Part shown: one piece after another, positions 55,149 through 64,000 of the stretch
Position numbering within the stretch: the stretch's first letter is position 1
Layout of the letters: the number at the start of each line of letters is the position of its first letter
Source of the DNA: Parafrankia sp. EUN1f
Lineage (GTDB): Bacteria > Actinomycetota > Actinomycetes > Frankiales > Frankiaceae
Direction: 5' to 3'
DNA length: 64,000 nt
Assembly (NCBI RefSeq): GCF_000177675.1
Contig: NZ_ADGX01000023.1
Coordinates: forward strand, 16,239 to 80,238
The notes under the pieces: generated by a model
The model's input: only the letters and a program-made list of their open reading frames with translations
Database searches by the model: none
Told to the model about the DNA's origin: nothing
Program-made: the position numbers and the translations under genes

Positions 55149-55345
55149 TCAGGCTACGTCGGTGCCGTCGAACGCGAAGTAGCGCAGGACCCTGAACTGG
55201 GCCTCGATCCTGTTCAACCCGCTCCAGCCGGTCGGGGTGTGGGCGATCTTGACGTTGGCCGCCGCGGGCCGATCCCCGACCCGACTGTTGGTCCTGGTGG
55301 ACAGGTGTGGGGAGAAGTCGCCGCAGATGACCCGCGATCCGTCCG
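55149..55345 (-). pseudogene. IS630-family transposase C-terminal remnant
   Basis: The minus-strand reading has DFSPHLSTRTNSRVGD…AAANVKIAHTPTGWSGLNRIEAQFRVLRYFAFDGTD, which resembles the DDE-domain end of IS630 transposases (the usual SWLNRIEA…ALRYF-DGTD region). The rest of the gene is gone; upstream codons do not match. Confidence 0.8.
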
Positions 55346-55389
55346 GCGGATCAGCGAGTCCCGGCATTACACCGACGACGGCGGCGAAG

Positions 55390-55790
55390 CACATCCTGCT
55401 GCACTGGCAGCACTGAGCGCTGTGCGGCATCCGGCCGTCCGACATCGACGACTGGAGCGCCGGGATGGCGGAGATGACAGCGCCGGACTCGGTGGCACTG
55501 TTACACGGTTCTGCCCGGCCCACTGCGGCGGGCGGTGAAGGGCCGGATCATCGACGATCCGTGCATCGACATCGAACTTCGGGCCAGGGGGACCGTCCGA
55601 TCGCCTGGGTGCGCTGCGGCACACGGCTGCGTTGCTGATGTTCGGCGCGGGTCTGACCCGGTTCGACGTGCAACGGTGACTGGGCACCGCCCACCGAATC
55701 CGATGGCGGATGTCCACACCCATCTGATGCGGCAGCGCTACACGGAGGGCCGGACGGCGATGGGGCGCTACAGGAGCGAGGACGCAAGGC
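55390..55790 (+). pseudogene. Tyrosine recombinase (integrase) remnant
   Basis: Pieces of an actinobacterial phage-type integrase occur in different frames: IRPSDIDDWSAGMAEMTAP (arm/core), KGRIIDDPCIDIEL (inter-domain), LRHTAALLMFGAGLTRFDVQR with the RHxxR catalytic box, then an in-frame TGA where a Trp is usual, and DVHTHLMRQRYTEGRTAM at the C-terminus. At least two frameshifts and one stop disable it. Confidence 0.75.
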
Positions 55791-56010
55791 CGTCTGACCG
55801 GGGGGCTACGGGCGCCCCTTACCCCTTCCCCGGCGGGATCGTCGTGCGCACCGCCGGGGAACGGCGCTCATGCTTGAGGCTAAGACCGTCGGGCGTGATC
55901 AGGGGTCCAGTATGGAAGTCGTGACGGTCTCCCCAGGCGCTCGGTTTGCGATACGTCATAGGACGCCGAGAAAGGATTGACTGCATACCCACACCAGTCA
56001 CACTCAGTGT

Positions 56011-56493
56011 GTGGATCTGGTGATACGGCCACTGGTTACCGCGGATGTGGAAGAGGTGGTTGCATTGTCGGCGGGTGCATGGGGCCCGGTTTTCGCATCG
56101 GTCGAACAGGTGCTTGGGCGTGCCGTTTTTCTTCGGGTATGGCCGGACTGGCCCGTGTCTCATGCGGAGTATGTGCGCGGGGCCCGCCGGGGAGATGAAG
56201 CCAGGGTCTGGGTTGCGGACGTCGACGGACGCGCCGTCGGTTTCGTCGCTGTCATCATTGATCGGGAGTCGAGCCGCGGCGAGATCGAGATAATATCCGT
56301 GGATCCGCGCCATCAACGGAAGGGCATCGCGGGTGTCTTGATTGCGCAAGCCATCGAGTACATCCGAAGATCTGGATGCGGCGTTGCCATCGTCGAGACC
56401 GGCGGTGATCCGGGTCATGCTCCCGCACGAGCCACCTACGAAAGCGCCGGTTTCACGGCACTGCCCATGGCCCGATACCACAAGAATCTCTGA
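56011..56493 (+). CDS. GNAT-family N-acetyltransferase
   Basis: A 160-residue GNAT. LVIRPLVTADVEEVVALSAGAWGPVF is the N-terminal strand-helix; the pyrophosphate loop is VDPRHQRKGIAGVLI, then VAIVETGGDPGHAPARATYESAGFT closes the fold. GTG start 56011. It sits among remnants of an integrative element and may be cargo. Substrate unknown; similar proteins acetylate aminoglycosides or peptide amines. Confidence 0.88.
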   Translation: MDLVIRPLVTADVEEVVALSAGAWGPVFASVEQVLGRAVFLRVWPDWPVSHAEYVRGARRGDEARVWVADVDGRAVGFVAVIIDRESSRGEIEIISVDPRHQRKGIAGVLIAQAIEYIRRSGCGVAIVETGGDPGHAPARATYESAGFTALPMARYHKNL

Positions 56494-56582
56494 GGCGGTC
56501 CTTGCGCACAAGCGCTGTCGCTGTCTCACGCGCAGTCGCGATGATGGCCTGGCACCACGGAGTTCACCCGCGCCGTACGAGG

Positions 56583-56890
56583 TGATGATCCTCGTCCGGT
56601 TACGGGCGGATCTGGAGGCGTTGCGGGCGGAGGCTGACCGCTCAGGAGACTCGGCGGAGGTCGCCGAGATCGACGATCGGCTAGGCGGACGCGGAGCTGG
56701 TGAACCTCGGCCTGCGCGGGAAGATCGCTCCGGATTCGAGGGACCGGCCTCGGCGGGTTCGCTTGACCCTGCACCGGCAGGACTCGGCGGATCTCCCTCG
56801 GTGATGCTCGGGCTGGCCAGAACGAAGATCTACGAACTGGCGACCACGGGTGAACTCGCCTGGGCACCGAGGCCGGGCGTGCAATCGGAC
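56583..56890 (+). pseudogene. Decayed fragments including an excisionase-like HTH
   Basis: In one frame MILVRLRADLEALRAEADRS then VAEIDDRLG; in another AELVNLGLRGKIAPDSRDRP…VRLTLHRQDSADLP; then LGLARTKIYELATTGEL, which resembles the first helices of Xis/HTH_17 proteins (usual continuation: S-V-R-I-G-R-R). Successive frameshifts show decay. Confidence 0.6.
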
Positions 56891-57015
56891 GTCGTGGTCG
56901 GACGTCGTGGGCGGCGGGCGAACCCCGCTGGCACCATAAAACCCCGACCACCCAGGGGTGCCAGCCGTGCGGGGGTTTGGGGGTCGCCCCCCAGCAGGAT
57001 GACGCGACGCGAAGG

Positions 57016-57030
57016 CTCAGCCCTGCTGAG
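57016..57030 (-). terminator. Hairpin downstream of tRNA-Arg
   Basis: CTCAGC-CCT-GCTGAG, 20 bp beyond the tRNA 3' end. Confidence 0.45.
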
Positions 57031-57050
57031 CACAATCCACCCAAGTCGCG

Positions 57051-57122
57051 TGCCCCCGGCAGGATTCGAACCTGCGCACCCGCCTCCGGAGGGCGGTGCT
57101 CTATCCCCTGAGCTACGGGGGC
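57051..57122 (-). tRNA. tRNA-Arg (anticodon CCG)
   Basis: Cloverleaf readable on the minus strand: acceptor GCCCCCG pairs with CGGGGGC, D-stem GCTC/GAGC, anticodon stem CCGCC/GGCGG with loop CTCCGGA (anticodon CCG, reading CGG), TΨC arm with GGTTCGAATCC. CCA is not encoded. The 3' end faces the mobile-element remnants; argS is 0.7 kb away on the other side. Confidence 0.97.
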
Positions 57123-57195
57123 TCCAGGGCAACGAGGCATACCGTACCAGGTGGGATCGGCAGACTGTGCAACCCGGTGCCCGTAAGCTTCGCCC

Positions 57196-57582
57196 GTGTA
57201 CTTCAGTGCCCCCCGCGTGCTCGTCGTGGACGACGACGCCGTGATCCGTCAGCTCGTGGTCGTCAACCTCGAACTGGAAGGTTTCGAGGTGCACACCGCT
57301 GTCGACGGTGCTGACTGTCTTGAACGGGTCCATGAGATCGCGCCGCAGGTGATCACGCTGGACATCATGATGCCGCGGGTGAACGGCTGGGACGTCGCCG
57401 CGCGGCTGCGTGACGATCCGGCGACGGCCGGCATCAAGGTGATCATGCTTACCGCGCGTGCGCAGGAGGCAGACGTCAAGCGCGGTGCGCGCCTCGGCGT
57501 GGACTACTACCTGACGAAGCCGTTCGACCCCGATCTGCTGATCGGGGTGGTCAGCCGCCTCGCGGCGGGCCAGCCGGTCTGA
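57196..57582 (+). CDS. Single-domain response regulator (CheY-like)
   Basis: A 128-residue receiver domain without output module. VLVVDDDAVIRQLVV supplies the acidic pair, ITLDIMMPRVNGWDV the phospho-acceptor Asp, VIMLTAR the Thr, and YLTKPFDPDLL the Lys. It should relay phosphate or act by protein contact. No histidine kinase is nearby. GTG start 57196. It precedes argS by 222 bp. Confidence 0.93.
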   Translation: MYFSAPRVLVVDDDAVIRQLVVVNLELEGFEVHTAVDGADCLERVHEIAPQVITLDIMMPRVNGWDVAARLRDDPATAGIKVIMLTARAQEADVKRGARLGVDYYLTKPFDPDLLIGVVSRLAAGQPV

Positions 57583-57804
57583 ACGTCCGGCTCCGGTAGC
57601 AGGGTCGGTGCGGATGCCGGCGGCGCGGCGGGGGCTGGTGCCGGTGTGTCCTTCCGTGACCTTCCTGAAGACGCCACCGACTGCGCGCGGAACGTCCCCA
57701 ATGGGCGCTGCCTGGGGCGATGCCGAGCGGGGCGCGGCACCCTTCGCCGCCCGGTCCGTACGCGCGGCGACCGGAATGGCCGGGCGCGCCGATAGCATCG
57801 CGAC

Positions 57805-59508
57805 ATGACCCCCGCCGAGCTGGCCGACTCCATCGTCGCGGCCGTTCGTGATGCCGTCGCAGGCGGTGAGCTTGATGTGCCCGTGCCCACCACGGTCACG
57901 ATCGAGCGCCCGCGGCAACCTGAGCACGGTGACTACGCGTCACCGGTCGCCATGCAGCTGGCGAAGGCGGCCCGCCGCCCGCCCCGGCAGGTGGCCGAGC
58001 TTCTCGCGGCGCGCCTGCGAACGAGCCCGGGAGTGGCGGAGGTCGAGGTGGCCGGGCCCGGCTTCCTGAACATCCGGCTCGCCGGCGCCGCCCTCGGCGG
58101 GATCGCGCAGGCCGTCGTCCGTGGCGGTGCGGCCTACGGCCGTGCGACCACGCCTCGGGGCCTGCGGGTGAACCTGGAGTTCGTCAGTGCGAACCCCACC
58201 GGCCCGGTGACGCTGGCGTCCACACGCTGGGCGTCGGTCGGTGACGCACTGGCCCGGGTGCTGGCAGCGGCCGGCTACGAGGTCGGCACCGAGTACTACG
58301 TGAACGACGCCGGGGTGCAGGTCGAGCGGTTCGGGGCGTCGATCCTGGCCGCGCTGCGCGGCGAGCCCGCGCCCGAGAACGGGTACCACGGCGCCTATGT
58401 CGCCGAGATCGCCGCGCGGGTCGTGGCGGCGAACCCCGGCCTGGAGCAGCTCGTCGCCGCTGGGTCCGGTGGCCAGGTGGCGGATGAGAAGGCGCTCGCG
58501 GTCTGCGCTCGTGACGGCGTCGAGATGATGCTCGCGGAGATCCGTTCGACGCTGGCCGGCTTCGGGGTCGAGTTCGACCTGTGGAAGTCGGAGCGGAGCC
58601 TGCACGAGGCCGGCGAGCTGACCGCGGCCATCGAGGAGCTCCGGGCGAAGGGGCACGTCTTCGACGCGGACGGCGCGGTCTGGCTGCGCACCACCGACTT
58701 CGGCGACGACAAGGACCGTGCCCTGGTCAAGAGCGACGGGCACCCGACCTACTTCTGCGCCGACGCGGCCTACTACCGGGACAAGCGCCGCCGCGGGTTC
58801 GACCGGCTCTGCTACCTGCTGGGCGCCGACCACCACGGCTACATCGGGCGGCTGCGCGCGATCGCGGCGTGCTTCGGTGACGATCCCGAGCAGACCCTGG
58901 ATGTGATCATCGGCCAGCTGGTGACCCTGTCGCGGGGCGGGGTGGCCGTGAAGATGTCCAAGCGTGCCGGCACGTTCCTGACGCTGCACGACCTGGTGGA
59001 CGCGGTCGGTGTCGACGCGGCACGGTACTCGCTGGTCCGGGCGTCGATGGATTCGTCGCTCGACCTCGACCTCGACGTGATCGCGCGACAGACCAACGAC
59101 AACCCGGTCTTCTACGTCCAGTACGCGCATGCCCGGATCAGCTCGCTGATCCGCAACGCGGCCGCGCTGGGCCTGGCGACCTCCGCTGATCCGGCGTTCG
59201 ACGTCGAGGCGGTCGATGTGTCGCTGCTCACCCATCAACGGGAGGTGGAGCTTCTCGGGGCGCTGGGTGAGCTGCCGCGGGTGATCGAGTCGGCGGCGGC
59301 CCTGCGGGCGCCGCACCGCATCGCCCGGTATCTGGAGGAGCTGGCTGGGACGTACCACCGCTTCTACGACTCCTGCCGCGTGCTGCCCCAGGGCGACGAG
59401 GAGGCGACGGTGCTGACGGCCGCCCGGCTGTTGCTGGTCGAGGCGACCCGGGTCGTCCTCGCGAACGGGCTGCATCTGCTCGGCGTCGGCGCGCCGGAAC
59501 GGATGTGA
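57805..59508 (+). CDS. argS: Arginyl-tRNA synthetase with altered HIGH motif
   Basis: A 567-residue class I synthetase that charges tRNA-Arg. Add-1 N-terminal domain; the ATP site shows [25 protein letters not shown], where most enzymes have H(I/V)G(H/G) in place of TLAS, so the usual His is lost. The KMSKRAGTF loop is intact, and the DALR anticodon domain ends with [14 protein letters not shown]-type and [20 protein letters not shown] motifs are present. First gene of argS-hom-thrC-thrB; lysA, common between argS and hom in related actinobacteria, is absent. Confidence 0.95.
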   Translation: MTPAELADSIVAAVRDAVAGGELDVPVPTTVTIERPRQPEHGDYASPVAMQLAKAARRPPRQVAELLAARLRTSPGVAEVEVAGPGFLNIRLAGAALGGIAQAVVRGGAAYGRATTPRGLRVNLEFVSANPTGPVTLASTRWASVGDALARVLAAAGYEVGTEYYVNDAGVQVERFGASILAALRGEPAPENGYHGAYVAEIAARVVAANPGLEQLVAAGSGGQVADEKALAVCARDGVEMMLAEIRSTLAGFGVEFDLWKSERSLHEAGELTAAIEELRAKGHVFDADGAVWLRTTDFGDDKDRALVKSDGHPTYFCADAAYYRDKRRRGFDRLCYLLGADHHGYIGRLRAIAACFGDDPEQTLDVIIGQLVTLSRGGVAVKMSKRAGTFLTLHDLVDAVGVDAARYSLVRASMDSSLDLDLDVIARQTNDNPVFYVQYAHARISSLIRNAAALGLATSADPAFDVEAVDVSLLTHQREVELLGALGELPRVIESAAALRAPHRIARYLEELAGTYHRFYDSCRVLPQGDEEATVLTAARLLLVEATRVVLANGLHLLGVGAPERM

Positions 59509-60827
59509 GGCGAATGACGATCGACGGGGGGCGTCCGCGCCCGATGAGAATCGCGATGCTCGGCTGCGGCGTCGTCGGCACCGAGGTGGTGCGTCTGCTG
59601 CGTACGCATGCCGACGACCTGGCCGCCAGGGTCGGCGCTCCGCTGGAGATCGCCGGAATCGCTGTCCGCGACCCCGACCGGGTCCGCGGGATCACAGTCG
59701 ACCGGGCGTTGCTCACCACCGATCCCGGCGCGCTGGTTGCCCGGGATGACATCGACATCGTGATCGAGGTCGTCGGCGGCATCGAGCCCGCGCGCAGCTG
59801 GCTGCTCGCCGCGCTGCAGTCCGGGAAATCCGTGGTCAGCGCGAACAAGGCGCTGCTCGCGACGCACGGTTCGCTGCTGCACGACGCGGCGGCCGCCGCG
59901 GGTGTCGACCTGTACTACGAGGCCGCGGTGGCGGGCGCGATCCCGCTGCTGCGGCCGCTGCGCGAAAGCCTCGCGGGGGACCGGATCCGCCGCGTCCTCG
60001 GCATCGTCAACGGCACGACGAACTACATCCTCACCCGGATGGACGAGACCGGGGCCTCCTTCGACGACGCGCTGGCCGAGGCCGGCGCGCTCGGGTACGC
60101 GGAGGCTGATCCGTCCGCGGACATCGACGGCTTCGACGCCGCCGCCAAGGCGGCGATCATCGCGCAGCTCGCGTTCCACACCCGGGTGACCATCGACGAT
60201 GTCTACCGGGAGGGCATCCGCGGGGTGACCGCCGCCGACATCGCCAGCGCCCGTGAGCTCGGCTGCACGGTGAAGGCCCTCGTGATCGCCGAGCGCGCCG
60301 GCGACCGGCCGGGTATCAGCCTGCGGGTCCACCCGGCGATGATCCCCCGTTCACATCCGCTCGCCGGCGTGCGCGAGGCGTTCAACGCGGTCTTCGTCGA
60401 GGCCGAGGCCGCCGGGCAGCTCATGTTCTACGGCCGCGGGGCGGGCGGCGCGCCGACCGCGTCGGCGGTCCTCGGTGACGTGGTCGCGGTCGCCCGCAAC
60501 CGCATCGCGGGCCGGCAGGGCCCGGGGGAGTCCGCGTACGCGGCGCTGCCGGTCCTGCCGATGGGGCCGACGGTCACCAGCTACCACCTGCAGCTCGACG
60601 TCACGGACAAGGCGGGTGTGCTGGCGTCGGTGGCCGGTGCGTTCGCCCGGCACGATGTCTCCATCAGAAGTGTTCGTCAGGACGGCCGTGGCGACGACGC
60701 CAGCCTCGTCCTGGTCACCCATCCGGCCGCGGACGCGGCGCTATCCGCGACCGTCGAGGACCTACGTGTCCTCGACGGGGTACGGGCAGTGTCAGGCGTG
60801 GTACGGGTCGAGGGAGTTGAGTCATGA
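59505..60827 (+). CDS. hom: Homoserine dehydrogenase
   Basis: Up to 440 residues. Rossmann motif [17 protein letters not shown], catalytic [24 protein letters not shown] and [16 protein letters not shown], and a C-terminal ACT domain ([22 protein letters not shown]), which allows threonine feedback. Reduces aspartate semialdehyde to homoserine with NAD(P)H. GTG 59505 overlaps the argS stop by 4 bp; ATG 59514 or the Met before RIAML are possible. Ends overlapping thrC. Confidence 0.96.
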   Translation: MRRMTIDGGRPRPMRIAMLGCGVVGTEVVRLLRTHADDLAARVGAPLEIAGIAVRDPDRVRGITVDRALLTTDPGALVARDDIDIVIEVVGGIEPARSWLLAALQSGKSVVSANKALLATHGSLLHDAAAAAGVDLYYEAAVAGAIPLLRPLRESLAGDRIRRVLGIVNGTTNYILTRMDETGASFDDALAEAGALGYAEADPSADIDGFDAAAKAAIIAQLAFHTRVTIDDVYREGIRGVTAADIASARELGCTVKALVIAERAGDRPGISLRVHPAMIPRSHPLAGVREAFNAVFVEAEAAGQLMFYGRGAGGAPTASAVLGDVVAVARNRIAGRQGPGESAYAALPVLPMGPTVTSYHLQLDVTDKAGVLASVAGAFARHDVSIRSVRQDGRGDDASLVLVTHPAADAALSATVEDLRVLDGVRAVSGVVRVEGVES

Positions 60828-61948
60828 CCACGATGTCGTCGATGCCGGTTTCGAGTGCGTCGAGCTCCGCTGAGGTCTCCGGGCAGCTGCCGCGGGCCTG
60901 GCGCGGAATCATCGAGGAGTATCGGGACCGGTTGCCGGTCACGCCGGAGACTCCGGTCATCACCCTGCGGGAAGGCGGCACGCCGCTCCTGCACGCGGAT
61001 CACCTGTCGCAGCTGACCGGGTGTGATGTTCATCTCAAAGTCGAAGGGGCCAACCCGACGGGCTCCTTCAAGGACCGGGGCATGACGGTCGCGATCAGCC
61101 GTGCGGTGGGGGAAGGCTCCCAGGCCGTCATCTGCGCCTCCACGGGGAACACCTCGGCCTCGGCCGCGGCCTACGCCGCCCGGGCCGGCCTCACCTGCGC
61201 GGTGCTCGTGCCCAGCGGCAAGATCGCGCTCGGCAAGCTGGCTCAGGCACTGGTCCACGGGGCGCGCCTGCTGCAGGTCAGCGGCTCGTTCGACGACTGC
61301 CTGCGCGTCGCCCGCGAGCTGGCCGACACCTTCCCCGTGACCCTGGTCAACTCGGTCAACCCACACCGCCTCGAAGGCCAGAAGACGGCGGCCTTCGAGA
61401 TCGTGGAGGCGCTCGGCCGGGCGCCGGACGTGCACTGCCTCCCGGTCGGGAACGCCGGGAACATCACGGCCTACTGGCGTGGCTACGTGGAGGAGGACAC
61501 CCGCGTCGGCAGCGGCCGCCCGCGCATGTTCGGCTTCCAGGCCGCCGGTGCGGCGCCCATCGTGCGCGGTGAGGTCGTGACCGCGCCGCAGACCATCGCC
61601 ACCGCGATCCGCATCGGCAATCCTGCGTCCTGGGATTTCGCGACCGATGCCCGCGATGCCTCCGGTGGCCTCATCGACGCGGTCAACGACCGCCAGATCC
61701 TCGCCGCCTACCGGCTCCTTGCGCGCCGTGAGGGCGTCTTCGTCGAGCCGTCCAGCGCCGCCAGCGTCGCCGGGCTGCTGGCCGCCCACGCCGACGGTCG
61801 GCTGGACGCCGGTCAGCGCGTGGTCTGCACGGTCACCGGCAACGGTCTTAAGGACCCCGACTGGGCCATCAGCGGAGCCGCGAAGCCCGAGACCATCCCG
61901 CCGACCGTCGCCGGGGCCGCGCAGGCCCTTGGCCTGCGCAACCTGTGA
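60824..61948 (+). CDS. thrC: Threonine synthase
   Basis: A 374-residue PLP enzyme converting O-phosphohomoserine to threonine. The cofactor Lys is in [29 protein letters not shown] binds phosphate, and [15 protein letters not shown] is typical. Fold type II; short class, as in other actinobacteria. ATG 60824 overlaps the hom stop by 4 bp. Confidence 0.96.
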   Translation: MTTMSSMPVSSASSSAEVSGQLPRAWRGIIEEYRDRLPVTPETPVITLREGGTPLLHADHLSQLTGCDVHLKVEGANPTGSFKDRGMTVAISRAVGEGSQAVICASTGNTSASAAAYAARAGLTCAVLVPSGKIALGKLAQALVHGARLLQVSGSFDDCLRVARELADTFPVTLVNSVNPHRLEGQKTAAFEIVEALGRAPDVHCLPVGNAGNITAYWRGYVEEDTRVGSGRPRMFGFQAAGAAPIVRGEVVTAPQTIATAIRIGNPASWDFATDARDASGGLIDAVNDRQILAAYRLLARREGVFVEPSSAASVAGLLAAHADGRLDAGQRVVCTVTGNGLKDPDWAISGAAKPETIPPTVAGAAQALGLRNL

Positions 61949-62973
61949 CAGCCGTCAGTGGTCGGGCCGCCGCGGCCCACGAAGCCACCCACGCCACCGG
62001 GGTCGCGGTGAGCGCGTCCGTGGAGGCGGCGGAGCAAGCTGGTGAGCCGACCGCAGGTGGGGTCCGGCTGCGAGTACCGGCGTCCAGCGCGAATCTCGGG
62101 CCGGGCTTCGACGCTCTCGGGATCGCCCTCGGCCTGTACGACGAGGTGTCCGTTCACCCGACCCGATCCGGTCTCACCATTGACGCGGTTGGCCCGGACG
62201 TTGTGCCCGCCACCGAGGATCACCTTGTGGTCCGGGCCATCCGGGCCGCCTTCGACGAGATCGGCTGGGCCCAGCCCGGCCTGGCGCTGCGCTGCGTGAA
62301 CCGGATCCCGCATGGCCGCGGGCTGGGCTCGTCGGCCGCGGCGATCGTGGCGGGAGTAGCGGCGGCCGACACCCTTGCGGGCTCCCCGCTCGGCCCGGCC
62401 GGCCGGCTTCGGTTGGCGACCGCGATCGAAGGTCATCCCGACAACGTCGCGGCCGCGCTGCTCGGTGGTCTTACCGTGGCCTGGTTCGAGGCGGGCGTTC
62501 CGCAGGCACTGCGGGTCGAACCGGCCGGTGAGGTACGACCCGTCCTGTTCGTCCCATCCCGCCGGCAGTCGACCGAACAGGCGCGGGGTGTGCTGCCTGG
62601 GCAGGTGTCGCACGCCGACGCGGCGGTGAACCTCGGGCGGGCCACCCTGTTGGCTCTCGCGCTCAGCGGCGCGGAACCCGCTGTGGCCGTGGGTGCCGAG
62701 CGTTCCAGGCTCCTGCTCGCCGCGACCGAGGACCGCCTGCACCAGCCCTACCGGCTGCCCTTGCTTCCCGCGTCCGCGGATCTGGTGCGGCGGCTGCGGG
62801 CGGAGGGAATCCCGGCGGCGCTGTCCGGGTCGGGGCCCTCCGTCGTGGCGCTCGCCGTCGGCGGGGGTCAGGCCGCGGCCGCGATCGGCGTGGCCGCGCC
62901 CGGGTTCTCGGTGATCCCGCTGACTCTCGACACCGAGGGCGTACAGGTGGAGACCGTCGACTCCCAGGAGTAG
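61945..62973 (+). CDS. thrB: Homoserine kinase
   Basis: A 342-residue GHMP kinase; phosphorylates homoserine for ThrC. The P-loop-like motif is [21 protein letters not shown], with [21 protein letters not shown] at the start and [14 protein letters not shown] near the end. It has a ~28-residue N-terminal extension. GTG 61945 overlaps thrC by 4 bp, completing the coupled hom-thrC-thrB unit. Confidence 0.96.
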   Translation: MTAVSGRAAAAHEATHATGVAVSASVEAAEQAGEPTAGGVRLRVPASSANLGPGFDALGIALGLYDEVSVHPTRSGLTIDAVGPDVVPATEDHLVVRAIRAAFDEIGWAQPGLALRCVNRIPHGRGLGSSAAAIVAGVAAADTLAGSPLGPAGRLRLATAIEGHPDNVAAALLGGLTVAWFEAGVPQALRVEPAGEVRPVLFVPSRRQSTEQARGVLPGQVSHADAAVNLGRATLLALALSGAEPAVAVGAERSRLLLAATEDRLHQPYRLPLLPASADLVRRLRAEGIPAALSGSGPSVVALAVGGGQAAAAIGVAAPGFSVIPLTLDTEGVQVETVDSQE

Positions 62974-62986
62974 TGAGCTAACTCCT
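62966..62986 (+). terminator. Weak hairpin at thrB stop
   Basis: AGGAGT / ACTCCT with a 9-nt loop, overlapping the stop codon. Confidence 0.3.
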
Positions 62987-63097
62987 ACTGGTGTACAAAT
63001 GGCGGTGCCTGACCGGTTTGGGTGCCAGGAAGGGGCTCCGGGTAGTCATCGAGAGTCCCTCGTGACGTCATTGAGAGATCCAGAGGTCTCTAGGTTG

Positions 63098-63126
63098 TTG
63101 CCGAGGTGTCTCCGTCTGGATAGTCT
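63098..63126 (+). promoter_or_regulatory. Candidate promoter of rho
   Basis: TTGCCG, a 17-bp spacer, and TAGTCT. It fits a housekeeping -35/-10 pair loosely. Confidence 0.3.
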
Positions 63127-63460
63127 GATGACTGCACCCGCTGCCGCCGCGGCGCGTGCTCGCCCCCGCCAGCCTGATCTGGTCCTTCGTGGTGACCAAG
63201 CTGTGGTGGAGCCTCACCTCAGCGATCGGTCGCACACGGTGGCTGGTCCTGGTCAGGGATCCCGGTGCTTCAAGCCTCGTCGCCGTTGCCTCGGCTGGCG
63301 TACCGGCACCTGTCGGCGGGAAATCGGGTTCGCTCGCGGCTGTCGGCCGTCAGGGCCTTTGAGGGCGCGTTGCTCGCCGTTCAAATGGTGCTGCATCTCC
63401 ACACATCCGGCATGCGCGCAGGCGAAGAAAGTTCACACGCTACGCCCGGCCTGAGAGGCC

Positions 63461-63483
63461 GGTTCCTTCCGGGAAGGAAAACC
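63461..63483 (+). promoter_or_regulatory. Hairpin masking the rho ribosome-binding site
   Basis: TTCCTT-CCGGG-AAGGAA; the right arm is part of GGAAGGAA, the only Shine-Dalgarno-like sequence before TTG 63484. Preceding GG pairs with CC before the start. Confidence 0.55.
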
Positions 63484-64000
63484 TTGAGCGACACCACCGA
63501 CGTGCTGCCCGACAGCGCACGTGAGTCTGCGGCGCCTGCCTCGCCCGTCGACAGTCCCGCTGCGGCCGGCACGACGACCGTGGACTCCGCCGACCCGATC
63601 GGATCGAACGGCAACCACGCCGCTTCGGCCGGATCGGCGGCGGCTCCCCGGCGCCGGAGGTCCGGCACCGGCCTGTCCGCGATGCTTCTGCCCGAGCTGC
63701 AGGCCATGGCCTCGCAGATGGGCATCCCCGGGGTCGGTCGACTCCGCAAGGGCCAGCTGATCGCAGCCATACAGAATGTTCAGAGTGGAGACGCGGCGAC
63801 CCGACCGGTGCCCAGATCCTCAGCGGCGCCGACGGCGGCCGCCGATTCCGTAGCTTCCGCCACCGCTGACCAGGCCGTGTCGGAAAAGCCCGCCGCCGCG
63901 GGCACCACCGTCACCGCAGCGCCGTCGGCCGAGGAGAAGGCCGCCACCGCGCCGACGCAGGGCGGCGCGCCCGCCGCGGCGCCGGCCGGCACCGAGGCGC
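63484..64000 (+). CDS. rho: Transcription termination factor Rho (N-terminal part, runs off the window)
   Basis: 172 residues are visible. After a Ser/Ala/Asp-rich N-terminal stretch the Rho_N (SAP-like) motif LSAMLLPELQAMASQMGIPGVGRLRKGQLIAAIQ appears near residues 66-99, followed by an Ala/Pro/Thr-rich insertion as in high-GC Gram-positive Rho. The cold-shock RNA-binding and ATPase domains would lie past 64000. TTG 63484 with GGAAGGAA is the only suitable start. thrB-rho order is conserved in actinobacteria. Confidence 0.9.
   Translation, partial: MSDTTDVLPDSARESAAPASPVDSPAAAGTTTVDSADPIGSNGNHAASAGSAAAPRRRRSGTGLSAMLLPELQAMASQMGIPGVGRLRKGQLIAAIQNVQSGDAATRPVPRSSAAPTAAADSVASATADQAVSEKPAAAGTTVTAAPSAEEKAATAPTQGGAPAAAPAGTEA

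Larger units (their letters stand above)
56494..57050. other. Non-coding and decayed interval
   Basis: Contains the decayed fragments listed at 56583-56890, a GC-rich hairpin-prone stretch near 56930-57000, and a small hairpin after the tRNA. No intact gene is supported. Confidence 0.5.
62974..63483. other. 510-bp rho leader region
   Basis: No supported gene. Contains a promoter candidate at 63098-63126, an AGAGA…TCTCT inverted repeat near 63073-63090, GGCCT/AGGCC at 63448-63460, and a hairpin covering the Shine-Dalgarno of rho. Long leaders are common for autoregulated rho. Confidence 0.6.

Noticed and set aside
54960..55540. 190-codon plus-strand frame over the IS630 remnant
   Set aside because: Antisense to recognisable transposase sequence; no bias of its own.
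56526..57140. Minus-strand frame with VAQGIEHRPPEAGAQVRILPGA
   Set aside because: That peptide is the well-known false translation of a tRNA gene; it coincides with tRNA-Arg 57051-57122.

Overview
The window is high-GC, densely packed actinobacterial DNA. Gene content and order suggest a Frankia-like actinomycete. Supporting points are the E2-E1 fused 2-oxoglutarate dehydrogenase, nickel superoxide dismutase with its SodX protease, the argS-hom-thrC-thrB-rho string, F420-type luciferase-like oxidoreductase, strong third-position GC bias and many GC-rich minisatellites. The genus is an inference; no rRNA is present.

Layout. 1-8 kb: anti-sigma ATPase, GNAT, divergent sodN/sodX, a sugar-nucleotide epimerase, 1.2 kb of non-coding DNA with a minisatellite, malic enzyme, a zinc-ribbon miniprotein, a quinone oxidoreductase and a DUF6104-type protein. 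8-18 kb: kgd with two very strong downstream palindromes, a HyuA-type hydantoinase, a thymidylate-kinase-like protein, thiL and a formamidase. 18.7-29.5 kb: two large divergent nucleic-acid enzymes, a 2304-residue SF1 helicase with a C-terminal Vsr-like nuclease, and a PHP-phosphoesterase/UvrD-helicase fusion. 29.5-44.9 kb: a drrAB-merR efflux operon, an AONS-type aminotransferase, a methyltransferase, an orphan binding lipoprotein, a GGDEF-EAL protein overlapping aat, an LLM oxidoreductase, patatin, an orphan DNA methyltransferase and a PAP2-like membrane protein. 45-48.1 kb: a persulfide-detoxification locus (cstR, cstB, rhodanese, half-size TauE) with two matching palindromic operators. 48.1-50.4 kb: an arsenic locus (arsR divergent from arsI, aquaporin, arsC). 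50.6-57.1 kb: an accessory island holding lipoproteins, an ACP-GNAT fusion with a methyltransferase, a secreted metzincin, and decayed IS630, integrase and excisionase-like pieces, ending at the 3' side of a tRNA-Arg(CCG). 57.2-64 kb: response regulator, argS, hom, thrC, thrB and the start of rho.

How genes work together. cstR-cstB-rhodanese-tauE should sense and oxidise persulfide/sulfane sulfur. arsR-arsI-aqp-arsC should reduce arsenate, let arsenite out and demethylate organoarsenicals. hom-thrC-thrB overlap by 4 bp each and make threonine from aspartate semialdehyde; the usual lysA between argS and hom is absent. The drrA-drrB-merR unit carries a MerR-type inverted repeat just upstream of drrA. 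The most unusual items are the ACP-GNAT fusion in the island, the helicase-nuclease/PHP-UvrD pair, the apparent frameshift in arsI, the loss of the HIGH-like motif in ArgS, a 54-bp dispersed repeat, and the integrative-element scar at the tRNA-Arg.
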